From Breoghania sp. (GTDB taxonomy: Bacteria; Pseudomonadota; Alphaproteobacteria; Rhizobiales; Stappiaceae), in NCBI RefSeq assembly GCF_963674635.1, contig NZ_OY771475.1, positions 620,001 through 684,000 of the forward strand: a DNA stretch of 64,000 nucleotides, in the 5' to 3' direction. Shown piece after piece: positions 16,692 to 24,611 of this stretch. How positions within the stretch are numbered: the stretch's first letter is position 1; each line of letters starts with the position of its first letter. The translations under genes were made by a program, and so were the position numbers. Under the pieces are notes generated by a model. It did not search any database. It worked only from the letters and a program-made list of their open reading frames with translations, and was not told the DNA's origin.

Positions 16692-17618
16692 TTATCTGTC
16701 TTTGAACAATATTCGACTTACTGCGACCGGCTCTTTTGCAATTACCGGATCAGATAGGACTTTGTCAGCCCATTCCATCGCTTCCGGACTCGGATTCATC
16801 ATCTTACTAATAGCGCGAACATCATTTGCCCAAATTTCGTCGCGGATTAAGTCGTCATCTTTGAGTTCTTTTAGCACCTCAGCCGTGGCTACGCCGACTT
16901 CTGCGAGAGTGATCAACGCGACTATGTCTCCCTCGTCTGCTGTTCTCTTTAAGTTTCTTGCAAACGTAACAACAGAGATGTGAGATGCAGTCTCTGCAAC
17001 GCTGTAGCCACTCTCCAGTGACAACAACGCGACGGCTACTCCGTAGTCAGTAAGGTCATTTCCTAGTCGCATCACGAGCTTTCGAACCATGACCAAGGCA
17101 TTTTCTTTGTCGGCCTCTTCCTCAGCCTCATATTCAAGTGCGGTGGTCGCAGAAAGAGCTTCTTGTTTCTTTGTACAAATTTCTAAGCAATTCGATATTA
17201 ATGAAAGAGCACGATACGTATAATTTGCCGTACGCTGAACTAGCGCGGGTCTGCGTGCCATAATCGATTTTGTTCGGAATAGCGCACAAAAGATGTCGCA
17301 GCAATAATACATATATAGTGTGTCTCCGCTTCTCGCAAATTTATCTGCTTTTTTCATAAAGTAATCAGCTATAAGATCTGATGAGGAAACTGGAATTTCT
17401 AAGAGGCTTTCGAGGTCAGATAGCATATTAATGCAAAAGGTCTCCTCTAATTCATCATTAAGTTCGCAAAAGAAGTCGCCCATTCGCAAGCCGTTATTAA
17501 TTCCCACTTGAGCAAAGTCATATGCATGTCCGAGGTTCGATTCATGCATCTTCAGTTGCGACTTCTCGATGAAACCGAACATGTCAACACCCTTAATCGG
17601 AGGACCAATCTCGGCCAA
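16692..17618 (-). CDS. Orphan AT-rich hypothetical protein (308 aa)
   Basis: I recognise no family. The protein is helical and Cys-containing (YYCCDIFC), with an acidic EAEEEADKE stretch and no signal peptide or clear membrane segment. Its base composition is distinctly more AT-rich than its neighbours, which indicates a separate foreign origin. The first start is TTG at 17618, with AAGGGA five bases upstream. An ATG at 17582 (MFGFIEK) with AAGGGTG before it is an equally good choice. It is the last gene inside the proposed island end. Confidence 0.6.
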   Translation of the reverse strand: MAEIGPPIKGVDMFGFIEKSQLKMHESNLGHAYDFAQVGINNGLRMGDFFCELNDELEETFCINMLSDLESLLEIPVSSSDLIADYFMKKADKFARSGDTLYMYYCCDIFCALFRTKSIMARRPALVQRTANYTYRALSLISNCLEICTKKQEALSATTALEYEAEEEADKENALVMVRKLVMRLGNDLTDYGVAVALLSLESGYSVAETASHISVVTFARNLKRTADEGDIVALITLAEVGVATAEVLKELKDDDLIRDEIWANDVRAISKMMNPSPEAMEWADKVLSDPVIAKEPVAVSRILFKDR

Positions 17619-18162
17619 TTACATCCCTTTTCGTCCAGAATGTCCAACGATGCTATCTAGCGGCGGAGCCTTCCACATAACGAGTTCTTTGGCGTCTGCG
17701 GTTGGGCACAACGTCCGCCTCCAAACCTCTGTTCATGCAGCCAGAATAGCCGATATCACCAAGCTTTTCGCATCCAAGGCAGTTGACCCAAGTGCACCCC
17801 GCTGGTACACAGTCCACACATCGCGCTGGAAATAGTGCAATAAAAACAACGACTACCGGGCGCATCCTTAGACTTCGAGTCTCTCACCGCCCACCATTTT
17901 CATTGGATTAAGCCCGCATACCTTCGAAAAACTGCCACTATTGGCAGAAACGGGTTCGAAACGCGGCGTTGAAACCGGGCGTCGAAGCCGTTAATAGGAT
18001 TGTGCGCTGCGAAATGGACCCGATCCGGTTCGGGGGCAGCCGCCGGGAAATCTCGCTCAGCTAAAATTTCTCGATTTTAGAACCTGAACGGTCGACGCGT
18101 TTGCGTCGGTACCGCTACGGCAAACCACGTCGATATCCTTTCACGTCTTTCGGAAACCGCCA
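17619..18162. other. Island-chromosome junction region
   Basis: No supported gene lies here. The stretch holds the tRNA-like att remnant (17874-17896) and, nearer sulP, a perfect 7-bp hairpin CTAAAAT/ATTTTAG at 18061-18080, which may be a control element or an operator for the sulP transcript. Confidence 0.4.
17874..17896 (+). other. Candidate att site: 3' end of a tRNA
   Basis: The 23 bases read as a T-loop (TTCGAGT), a T-stem strand (CTCTC), an acceptor strand (ACCGCCC), a discriminator A and CCA. The bases just upstream do not form the other T-stem strand, so this is not a whole tRNA gene. It fits a duplicated 3' tRNA fragment left by integrase-mediated insertion; the parent tRNA would begin GGGCGGT. 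The parent should lie left of base 1. Confidence 0.5.
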
Positions 18163-19647
18163 ATGCTATCGCTTTCCCTCTATCGTCAACAATGGTTCGG
18201 CAACATCCGCGGCGACGTCCTCGCCGGGCTTGTCGTCGCCCTGGCGCTGATCCCCGAGGCCATCGCCTTTTCCATCATTGCTGGCGTCGATCCGAAGGTC
18301 GGGCTCTATGCCTCCTTCTGTATCGCGGTGGTGCTGGCGTTCACGGGCGGGCGCCCCGGCATGATTTCAGCCGCAACAGCGGCCACCGCCGTTCTTATGG
18401 TCACGCTGGTGCGTGACCATGGGCTGCAATACCTGCTGGCGGCCTCGGTGCTGGCGGGTGTGTTGCAGGTGGGGGCAGGCTTTCTGAGGCTCGGCCAACT
18501 GATGCGCTTCGTCTCGCGCTCGGTGATGACCGGCTTCGTCAATGCGCTGGCCATTCTCATCTTCATGGCGCAGTTGCCGGAACTGATCGACGTGCCGATG
18601 CTGACCTATGTCTTTGTCGCAGCCGGTCTCGCGATCATCTACCTGTTTCCCTATCTCACGAAGGCGGTGCCGTCGCCGCTGATCTGCATCATCGTGCTGA
18701 CGGCGATCTCCATGTCCATGGGCCTCGACCTGCGCACCGTGAGCGATATGGGGGAATTGCCTTCCACGTTCCCGGTGTTTCTGTTGCCGGATATTCCGCT
18801 CAATCTCGATACGCTGATGATCATTTTGCCGTACTCGGCGGGGGTGGCCGCCGTGGGCCTGCTGGAATCGCTGATGACGGCCACAATCGTGGATGATCTC
18901 ACCGACACGCCGTCCGACAAGAACCGCGAATGTGTCGGGCAGGGGCTTGGCAACATCGCGTCCGGCTTCATCGGTGGCATGGCGGGCTGTGCGATGATCG
19001 GCCAGTCGATGATCAACGTGAAGTCCGGCGGGCGCGGGCGGCTTTCGACCTTCTGCGCAGGCATCTTCCTGCTGTTCATGATTGTACTTCTGGGGGAATG
19101 GGTCGGGCAGATCCCCATGGCCGCCTTGGTCGCCATCATGATCATGGTGTCCGTCGGCACCTTCTCCTGGTCCTCCATCAAGAACCTGAAGGATCATCCG
19201 CGGTCTTCCTCGGCGGTGATGCTGGCCACCGTCGTGTGCGTGGTGTTCACGCATAACCTCGCCATCGGCGTGCTGGCGGGCGTGTTGCTGTCGGGTATCT
19301 TCTTTGCCGCCAAGATCGCGCAGATCTTCAGGGTCACCTCATCTGTTTCCGCCGACGGGCGCGAGCGTACCTACAAGGTTGAGGGGCAGCTGTTCTTCGC
19401 CTCGGTTGAGGACTTCACGGCTGCCTTCGATTTCCGTGAGGTGCTCGACAAGGTCATCATCGATGTGAGCCGGGCGCATATCTGGGATATTTCGTCGGTT
19501 GCGGCGCTCGACATGGTTGTGCTCAAGTTCCGTCGGGAAGGGGCGGCGGTTGATCTGGTAGGCATGAACAGCGCCAGCGAGACGATCGTCGACCAGCTCG
19601 CCATTCACGACAAGCCGGGTGCTCTTGAGAAGCTGATGGGCCACTGA
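18163..19647 (+). CDS. SulP-family anion permease with STAS domain
   Basis: This 494-aa inner-membrane transporter is of the sulfate/bicarbonate SulP family. The N-terminal signature is intact (GDVLAGLVVALALIPEAIAF). About ten to twelve membrane segments span residues 15-385. A cytoplasmic STAS domain follows (about 385-494; QLFFASVEDFTAAF, VIIDVSRAHIWDISSVAALD). The substrate could be sulfate, bicarbonate or another anion; the sequence does not decide. It is followed 70 bases later by a universal-stress gene on the same strand, a common pairing. Confidence 0.9.
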   Translation: MLSLSLYRQQWFGNIRGDVLAGLVVALALIPEAIAFSIIAGVDPKVGLYASFCIAVVLAFTGGRPGMISAATAATAVLMVTLVRDHGLQYLLAASVLAGVLQVGAGFLRLGQLMRFVSRSVMTGFVNALAILIFMAQLPELIDVPMLTYVFVAAGLAIIYLFPYLTKAVPSPLICIIVLTAISMSMGLDLRTVSDMGELPSTFPVFLLPDIPLNLDTLMIILPYSAGVAAVGLLESLMTATIVDDLTDTPSDKNRECVGQGLGNIASGFIGGMAGCAMIGQSMINVKSGGRGRLSTFCAGIFLLFMIVLLGEWVGQIPMAALVAIMIMVSVGTFSWSSIKNLKDHPRSSSAVMLATVVCVVFTHNLAIGVLAGVLLSGIFFAAKIAQIFRVTSSVSADGRERTYKVEGQLFFASVEDFTAAFDFREVLDKVIIDVSRAHIWDISSVAALDMVVLKFRREGAAVDLVGMNSASETIVDQLAIHDKPGALEKLMGH

Positions 19648-19717
19648 GCCTTTCCTACACAGATATGACCGCCTGAGCGGAAAGCCACGGGCTGGACGGA
19701 AACAAGACGGAAAAGAG

Positions 19718-20578
19718 ATGGCAATGGCTGAGAAGATCGTCGTGCTGGTGGATGGCTCGATCTACTCCAAGAGCGTGTGCGAACATGCGGCGTGGGTTGC
19801 CGCGCGCACGGGGGCAGCAATTACGCTGGCACATGTGCTGGACAGGCGCGATGGCCCGGATACTGTAGACTACAGCGGAAGTCTCGCGCTTGGCGCGCGC
19901 AGTGCGCTTCTGGCGGAACTGAGCGATCTGGATGAAAAGCGCGCGAAGCTGGCGCGCGAGCGCGGACGGGCCATTCTGGAAGATGCACGCGCGGTGGTCG
20001 AAGAGGCCGGGGGGAGTGATGTGACCACGTTGCTGCGCCATGGCGACATCGTGGAGACGATGGCGGAGTTGGAGAAGGACGCCAGCGTCATCGCCATTGG
20101 CAAGCGCGGTGAGGCGGCCGATTTTGCCAAACTGCATCTGGGATCGAACCTTGAGCGCATCGCGCGTGCGGCGACGCGCCCGCTGTTTGTGGCCTCACGC
20201 GCTTTCAGGCCGATCAACAAGGTTCTGATCGCCTATGATGGCGGGGCGTCGGCTATGAAGGCGGTGGATCATGTGGCGCGCAATCCGCTCTATGCCGGTT
20301 TGCAGATCACGCTTCTCACCGTGGGAGTCGATTCTCAGGAATTGCGCAAGAAGCTCGATGACGCCCGCGCGATCCTGCGCGCAGGCGGGATTGAGGCGGT
20401 ATGCGATGTCCGCAACGGTGCAGCTGATGCCATCATCTCCGGCATGATCGAGGAGGAGGGCATCGATCTCCTGCTCATGGGCGCCTACGGCCATTCGCGC
20501 ATCCGTACCCTCATTATCGGATCAACGACCACGGAAATGCTGCGGTCGTGCAAGGTGCCGGTCGTTCTCTTCCGCTGA
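19718..20578 (+). CDS. Universal stress protein, tandem UspA domains
   Basis: The protein is 286 aa with two Usp folds (about 3-150 and 160-286). The nucleotide-loop pattern G-x2-G-x9-G-S/T is seen as GKRGEAADFAKLHLGS and as GAYGHSRIRTLIIGST. Each domain ends with the usual CPV-like strand (RPLFVAS and CKVPVVLF). Such proteins bind ATP and modulate stress survival. It is probably cotranscribed with the SulP permease and may regulate it; that is inference. Confidence 0.9.
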   Translation: MAMAEKIVVLVDGSIYSKSVCEHAAWVAARTGAAITLAHVLDRRDGPDTVDYSGSLALGARSALLAELSDLDEKRAKLARERGRAILEDARAVVEEAGGSDVTTLLRHGDIVETMAELEKDASVIAIGKRGEAADFAKLHLGSNLERIARAATRPLFVASRAFRPINKVLIAYDGGASAMKAVDHVARNPLYAGLQITLLTVGVDSQELRKKLDDARAILRAGGIEAVCDVRNGAADAIISGMIEEEGIDLLLMGAYGHSRIRTLIIGSTTTEMLRSCKVPVVLFR

Positions 20579-21081
20579 GGCCGGTTTCAGTCGAGAACAA
20601 GGGCTGCGTGCTTTCTTTTGTGAAGCGCGTGGCCCTTTTTCGTTTGTTCGCGCTCCTGCAGCTTTTGCCGGTGGGGGATGCCAAACGCGGTGCTGGTGTC
20701 GCGCGTCGCGCCTTGCCCCGTGCCCATGCCAGTGAATCGGTCTTGCCTCAAGGTTACGCAAAGGGGCGTTCGGGCCGGTCCAGGGCATGTCGGGCGCTGC
20801 GAGGTAGTTTTTAATTGGCGTAATACATGTTTTAGGAGATGGTCCAAGTTATTGGAAACGCCTGTTCTTTTTTGGCAGGTCTGGTGCCGTTGCGTATCCG
20901 CAATGACAGGCGAGGCGTTCCCGGTCGAAAAATGAACTTGTCGCGCTTCCCGGGCCATCAGCCGAGGGTCTCCCAGGCTTTTCGTTGAGGTTTGCGGGAA
21001 GAACGATGCCGGGTCCGCATGGGGCATTGAGCCTCCGCAAGGCGGGCGTTTCAGGTTCAATCCGGTCCGTCGTGGTTTGTG
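20579..21081. other. Intergenic region without supported gene
   Basis: Open frames occur on both strands, but none has a family match, a ribosome site or the codon pattern of its neighbours. I see no strong repeat or hairpin here. Confidence 0.4.
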
Positions 21082-21477
21082 ATGTTACACAGCATCGTGC
21101 ACGAGAACTTCCCGATCTTCGTCCTGAAGGTCGACAAGGCAGATTGCAGGTTCGCGACGCTCGACGATGTCGTGGCACACTTTGTGGCCCTGGCGGAAGC
21201 GCATCCCGTTGCTCGTCTGATTTCCGTATTCGACCACTACGCCCACACAAAGGCGCTGGCTGACGGCGAGATCGGGCCGGGCATTGTCGGGGCGGTGAAC
21301 ATCGTTGTCTGTTTCGGCCTGGCCATTGCCCAGCCGGAGTGTCTCGCATTGCGCCCCCGATCCATTGGGGTCGCGGAATTGGGCGAGCGGTTCGTCATCA
21401 GCTTTCTCGAAACGCCCATGCCGGTCGCCAATGCCGTCATGGAAGAATGGGCTTGCGACCTAGTGACGCGCGGCTGA
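21082..21477 (+). CDS. Conserved hypothetical protein (131 aa), DUF6858-like
   Basis: The protein is small, soluble and compact. Conserved-looking blocks (ISVFDHYAHTKALADGEI, RPRSIGVAELGERFVISFLE, PMPVANAVMEEW) fit a family I recall as DUF6858, of unknown function. The ATG at 21082 is preferred over the GTG one codon upstream. It lies upstream of the cytochrome bd operon on the same strand, but a 166-bp gap separates them. Confidence 0.65.
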   Translation: MLHSIVHENFPIFVLKVDKADCRFATLDDVVAHFVALAEAHPVARLISVFDHYAHTKALADGEIGPGIVGAVNIVVCFGLAIAQPECLALRPRSIGVAELGERFVISFLETPMPVANAVMEEWACDLVTRG

Positions 21478-21526
21478 CGCTCGCGCTGGTCAGGGGGTAG
21501 AATGATGCGCTAACCAAGGAAGGTAG

Positions 21527-21539
21527 AATTCGTCGAATT
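21527..21539. promoter_or_regulatory. Palindrome upstream of cydA
   Basis: AATTCG and CGAATT flank a central T about 105 bases before cydA. This is a perfect 13-bp dyad in an AT-rich pocket, suitable as a regulator site for the cyd operon. It is not an FNR consensus. Confidence 0.35.
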
Positions 21540-21643
21540 AAAACTCTCATTCAGTGTTTTAGCGTAAGGTCTCGCCTTGTTTGGGCGACAATGGGCACGC
21601 CCGTCATCGGATCGGCGCGGCGTGTTTTCGAGGGAGCCGCACG

Positions 21644-23224
21644 ATGATCGATCCCACCTTCGTAGAGCTGTCGCGCTGGCAGTTTGCAGCTGTCGCGCTC
21701 TACCACTTCATCTTTGTTCCGCTGACATTGGGGCTGACCTGGATCCTGGTGATCATGGAGTCCGTCTATGTGATGACGGGCAAGGAAATCTACCGCGACA
21801 TGTCGCGGTTCTGGACCAAGCTGTTCGCGATCAATTTCGCGCTCGGCGTCACGACGGGCCTGACCATGGAGTTCCAGTTCGGCACGAACTGGGCCTACTA
21901 CTCGCACTATGTGGGCGATGTGTTCGGTGCGCCGCTGGCCATCGAAGGACTGATGGCCTTCTTCCTTGAATCCACCTTTGTCGGCTTGCTGCTGCTGGGT
22001 CGCGATCGGCTTTCCAAGGTCAAGTATCTGGCCGTGGTGGTGCTGGTGGCGCTGGGCACCAACCTGTCGGCGCTGTGGATCCTTGTTGCGAATGCGTGGA
22101 TGCAGAACCCCGTCGGTTCGGAATTTTCTGCCGAGACCATGCGCATGGAAATGACGAGCTTCTGGGAGGTGGTGTTCAACCCGGTCGCGCAGGTCAAGTT
22201 CATCCATACGGTCGCCGCAGGCTATGTGACAGCCTCCATGTTCGTGATCGGCATTTCGGCCTGGTACATCCTGAAAGGGCGTGATCTGGCCTTTGCCAAG
22301 CGGTCCTTCGCGGTCGCAGCCGGCTTCGGCGTTGCCGCCTCGCTGGCGGTCATCGTGCTGGGCGATGAGAGCGGCTACGAGCTGGGCGACGTGCAGAAGG
22401 TGAAACTCGCGGCCATCGAGGCGGAGTGGCACACCGAGCCCGCGCCTGCGGCCTTCACGCTGCTGGGCTTCCCCAATCAGGAGGAAATGCGCACAGATGG
22501 TGCGATCCAGATCCCCTGGCTGATGGGGCTGATCACGACGCGCTCGCTCGACGGCGAGGTCAAGGGCATCCGCGACCTTATCGAAGAGCACGAGGTGCGC
22601 ATTCGCTCCGGCATCATCGCCTATGAGAAGCTTGAAGCACTCAGGGCGGGGGATACCTCCGACGAGACCAAGGCGGTCTTTGAGGATCACAAGCAGGATC
22701 TCGGTTTTGGTCTTCTGCTGAAGGCCTATGTCGAGAACCCGTCCGACGCCACCGATGAGCAGATTGCGCAGGCCGCGGTCGATACCATCCCGGACGTGAA
22801 CTACCTGTTCTGGAGCTTCCGCATCATGGTTGGCTTCGGCTTCTTCATGCTGCTGCTGTTCGTGGTCTCCTTCTACAAGCTTGCCGTGGGCAAGCTTGAG
22901 AACAGTCGCCTGCTGTTGCGGGTTCTGGTCTGGTCGATCCCGCTGCCGTGGCTTGCCGCGGAGCTGGGCTGGATCGTGGCGGAACTGGGCCGTCAGCCCT
23001 GGGCCATAGGTGAAGTGCTGCCGACGTTCCTCGCGACTTCGTCACTGACCGTCGCCGACATCATCGCGTCCATGGCTGGCTACCTGATCTTCTACACGAT
23101 CCTGTTGGTCATCGAGATGTACCTGATGTTCCGCTTTGCGCGGCTTGGCCCAAGCTCGTTGCACACGGGCCGCTACTACCACGAGACCCGGGGCGATGCC
23201 TCCGGACTGTCCGCCGCCGAGTGA
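21644..23224 (+). CDS. cydA: Cytochrome bd quinol oxidase subunit I
   Basis: CydA binds haems b558, b595 and d, oxidises quinol and reduces oxygen to water with high affinity. The protein is 526 aa with nine membrane segments. Haem ligands are visible: His in ALYHFIFVPLTLG, His in VKFIHTVAAGYV and Met in WSFRIMVGFGF. The Q-loop is of the long type, with the GRQPWAIGEVLPT motif following it. The ATG at 21644 has a GAGGGAG ribosome site. It is the first gene of cydABX-DC; cydB begins 26 bases after its stop. Confidence 0.97.
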   Translation: MIDPTFVELSRWQFAAVALYHFIFVPLTLGLTWILVIMESVYVMTGKEIYRDMSRFWTKLFAINFALGVTTGLTMEFQFGTNWAYYSHYVGDVFGAPLAIEGLMAFFLESTFVGLLLLGRDRLSKVKYLAVVVLVALGTNLSALWILVANAWMQNPVGSEFSAETMRMEMTSFWEVVFNPVAQVKFIHTVAAGYVTASMFVIGISAWYILKGRDLAFAKRSFAVAAGFGVAASLAVIVLGDESGYELGDVQKVKLAAIEAEWHTEPAPAAFTLLGFPNQEEMRTDGAIQIPWLMGLITTRSLDGEVKGIRDLIEEHEVRIRSGIIAYEKLEALRAGDTSDETKAVFEDHKQDLGFGLLLKAYVENPSDATDEQIAQAAVDTIPDVNYLFWSFRIMVGFGFFMLLLFVVSFYKLAVGKLENSRLLLRVLVWSIPLPWLAAELGWIVAELGRQPWAIGEVLPTFLATSSLTVADIIASMAGYLIFYTILLVIEMYLMFRFARLGPSSLHTGRYYHETRGDASGLSAAE

Positions 23225-23250
23225 ACCGCAAAGCATGAAAGGACCGAGCC

Positions 23251-24405
23251 ATGCTGCTCGATTATGAAACCCTGAAGCTGGTCTGGTGGGTGCTGGTCGG
23301 TGCGCTCCTGATCGGATTTGCCGTCACCGACGGTATGGATATGGGCGTCGGCGTGTTGCTGCCCTTCCTTGGGCAGAACGACACGGAACGTCGTGTGGTC
23401 ATCAATGCGGTGGCCCCGCACTGGGACGGAAACCAGGTGTGGTTCATCACGGCAGGCGGCGCGATCTTCGCCGCCTGGCCGGCAGTCTATGCTGCCGCCT
23501 TTTCCGGCTTCTACCTCGCCATGTTCCTCGTGCTCGCGGCCTTGTTCCTAAGACCTGTGGGCTTCGACTACCGCTCCAAGCTGGAGAACCCGCGTTGGCG
23601 TAACACGTGGGACTGGGGCCTGTTCGTGGGGGGGCTGGTGCCGTCGCTGATCTTCGGCGTTGCCTTTGGCAACCTGTTGCAGGGCGTGCCGTTCCATCTC
23701 GACCAGTTCCTGCGGCCTCACTATGACGCCGACTTCCTGTGGGCGCTGCTGCCGCTTTTGAACCCGTTCGCGCTGTTGGCGGGTGTGCTCTCCGTCGCCA
23801 TGCTGGCCATGCACGGTGCGGTCTGGCTGCAGCTTCGTGCCGACTATGTGATCGAGGAACGGGCGAAGTCCGTTCTCGGCTTCCTCGCGCCGGCCGTGAC
23901 GCTGATCTTCGCCATTGGCGGGCTGTGGGTGTGGCTTGGCATTGACGGGTACAAGATCGTCTCCGACGTGGATCCCGGCGGTGTTGCCAATCCGCTGGCC
24001 AAGGAGGTCATCAGGGCGCCGGGGGCGTGGCTGGATGTCTATTCCCGTATTCCTGCCGCAATGCTTCTCCCGATTGTCGGGCTGGGCGGGCCGCTGGTCG
24101 TGTGGTTCCTGTCGCGGGTCGACAGACCGGGCTTCGGCTTCGTGTTCTCCGGGCTGTCGCTGGCCGGGATCATCGGCACGGCTGGGCTCTCGCTCTTCCC
24201 CTTCGTGATGCCGTCGAGCACCGATCTGGTCTCAAGCCTGACGGTGTGGGATGCGCCTTCGAGCCATCTGACCCTGACGGTGATGTTCTGGGCCGTCGTG
24301 ATCTTCCTTCCGATCGTGGTGCTCTACACGATCTGGGCCTACTATCAGATGTGGGGCCGGATCACCGTCGAGCACATCGAAGACAACACCCACCAGGCCT
24401 ATTGA
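23251..24405 (+). CDS. cydB: Cytochrome bd quinol oxidase subunit II
   Basis: CydB is the second large membrane subunit. The protein is 384 aa with about nine membrane helices and the diagnostic blocks GFAVTDGMDMGVGVLLPF, HWDGNQVWFITAGGA and FLRPVGFDYRSK. Length and motifs are normal. An AAGGACC-type site precedes the ATG. It pairs with CydA upstream and the small CydX downstream. Confidence 0.97.
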   Translation: MLLDYETLKLVWWVLVGALLIGFAVTDGMDMGVGVLLPFLGQNDTERRVVINAVAPHWDGNQVWFITAGGAIFAAWPAVYAAAFSGFYLAMFLVLAALFLRPVGFDYRSKLENPRWRNTWDWGLFVGGLVPSLIFGVAFGNLLQGVPFHLDQFLRPHYDADFLWALLPLLNPFALLAGVLSVAMLAMHGAVWLQLRADYVIEERAKSVLGFLAPAVTLIFAIGGLWVWLGIDGYKIVSDVDPGGVANPLAKEVIRAPGAWLDVYSRIPAAMLLPIVGLGGPLVVWFLSRVDRPGFGFVFSGLSLAGIIGTAGLSLFPFVMPSSTDLVSSLTVWDAPSSHLTLTVMFWAVVIFLPIVVLYTIWAYYQMWGRITVEHIEDNTHQAY

Positions 24406-24430
24406 GCCGACACGATAGAGAGGAAAACCC

Positions 24431-24577
24431 ATGTGGTATTTTGCGTGGATCCTGGGTGTCACGGCTGCGCTCTGCATCTCGATCATCAATGTGATGTGGT
24501 ACGAGTTCCAGAACGAGTTCGAAGTCGCCGACGAGAACGGGCATCACAATGGTGCCGGAGACGGCGAGCACCACTAG
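24431..24577 (+). CDS. cydX: CydX small subunit of cytochrome bd
   Basis: This 48-aa single-pass protein has the CydX/YbgT start MWYFAWILGVTAALC and the following NVMWYE element. It stabilises the haem region of CydAB in the inner membrane. The C-terminal tail (GHHNGAGDGEHH) is hydrophilic and His-rich, and makes the protein longer than the 37-aa E. coli CydX. The ATG has an AGGAAAA site. It lies 25 bases after cydB and 34 before cydD. Confidence 0.92.
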   Translation: MWYFAWILGVTAALCISIINVMWYEFQNEFEVADENGHHNGAGDGEHH

Positions 24578-24611
24578 GTGCACGTGAGAGAGGCGGACGA
24601 CCGACACGGAG

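Noticed and set aside
17653..17865. 70-aa open frame next to the att remnant
   Set aside because: No ribosome site or homology; Cys/Arg-rich chance frame in the junction region.
17874..17896. A complete tRNA gene at the junction
   Set aside because: Only the 3' end is present; the bases upstream do not form the T-stem, anticodon or D-arm.
20587..21060. 157-aa open frame on the minus strand between usp and the DUF6858-like gene
   Set aside because: Composition (Pro, Arg, His, Thr) and lack of a start signal suggest chance.
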